In this document: positions 63,866-64,000 of the stretch, in pieces
Layout: the number at the start of each line of letters is the position of its first letter
How positions within the stretch are numbered: the stretch's first letter is position 1
Source: Sinotaia quadrata
Lineage: Eukaryota > Mollusca > Gastropoda > Architaenioglossa > Viviparidae
Length of the DNA stretch: 64,000 bases
Assembly: GCA_028829895.1 (NCBI GenBank)
Contig: CM054180.1
Location: 104,925,635-104,989,634, forward strand
Reading direction: 5' to 3'
Program-made: the position numbers and the translations under genes
Notes under the pieces: model-generated
Databases searched by the model: none
Seen by the model: only the letters and a program-made list of their open reading frames with translations
Told to the model about the DNA's origin: nothing

Positions 63866-64000
63866 ATAAGCCTTCCAACAAACAAATTCATTTCTGTTTC
63901 TAGCAATGCATTCATTTTAATTTTCCACATGTCATAGATGACGTGCAAATACTCTAGCTATATGATATATTTTCAAATAATATCATACAGTTTATACGAT

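Larger units (their letters stand above)
55305..64000 (+). other. Receptor gene B locus, partial (both ends missing)
   Basis: A paralog of gene A on the opposite strand, divergent from it. Only exons equivalent to A's exons 2 and 3 are seen. The signal-peptide exon must lie upstream in the spacer or be missing, and the lectin second half, LRRs and 7TM are expected beyond 64,000. The intron after exon 3 would be at least 3.4 kb, compared with 2.8 kb in gene A. Whether B ends in a 7TM module cannot be seen. Confidence 0.75.

Overview
The window looks like a piece of a molluscan (probably gastropod) nuclear genome. It is AT-rich and intron-rich, full of CA/GT, GA and GATA microsatellites and 12-70 bp minisatellites, and carries receptor genes of the type described from the pond snail Lymnaea as GRL101 (LDL-receptor class A repeats + leucine-rich repeats + rhodopsin-type 7TM, related to relaxin receptors). 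Bacterial features (operons, ribosome binding sites, CRISPR) are absent.

Layout. 0-1.2 kb: decayed Ty3/gypsy pol fragment (- strand). 1.2-15 kb: no gene recognised, many tandem repeats. 15.9-18.1 kb: a two-exon + strand gene for a 218-residue secreted protein with dibasic sites, read as a candidate prohormone of unknown family. 18.7-28.4 kb: tandem arrays, one of them split by a decayed hAT transposon (24,730-26,047). 28.4-44.6 kb: receptor gene A on the - strand, five exons whose splice phases all fit, giving an uninterrupted 1,457-residue protein: signal peptide, Thr-rich 16-residue repeats, CUB-like 1, CUB-like 2, LDLa, C-type lectin, LDLa repeats, LRRs, 7TM. Its introns hold a LINE fragment, a fold-back element and minisatellites. 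44.7-55.3 kb: spacer between divergent genes, with arrays and a possible decayed LDLa exon. 55.3-60.6 kb: two exons of paralogous receptor gene B on the + strand, with the same domain order and intron phases as A; its first exon was not found and its 3' half lies beyond the window. Intron 2 of B holds a solo LTR with a perfect 5-bp target duplication. 60.7-64 kb: a 12-bp minisatellite and AT-rich sequence.

How the genes may work together. A and B are a head-to-head pair of multi-domain cell-surface receptors; their ectodomains (CUB, lectin, LDLa, LRR) suggest binding of a secreted protein or glycan ligand. The secreted prohormone-like gene lies about 10 kb beyond the 3' end of gene A. A ligand-receptor link is only a hypothesis; nothing in the sequence proves it.

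Exon boundaries were inferred by eye from GT-AG sites, reading frame and comparison of the two paralogs. No alignment or database search was run, so family names rest on recognised motifs.
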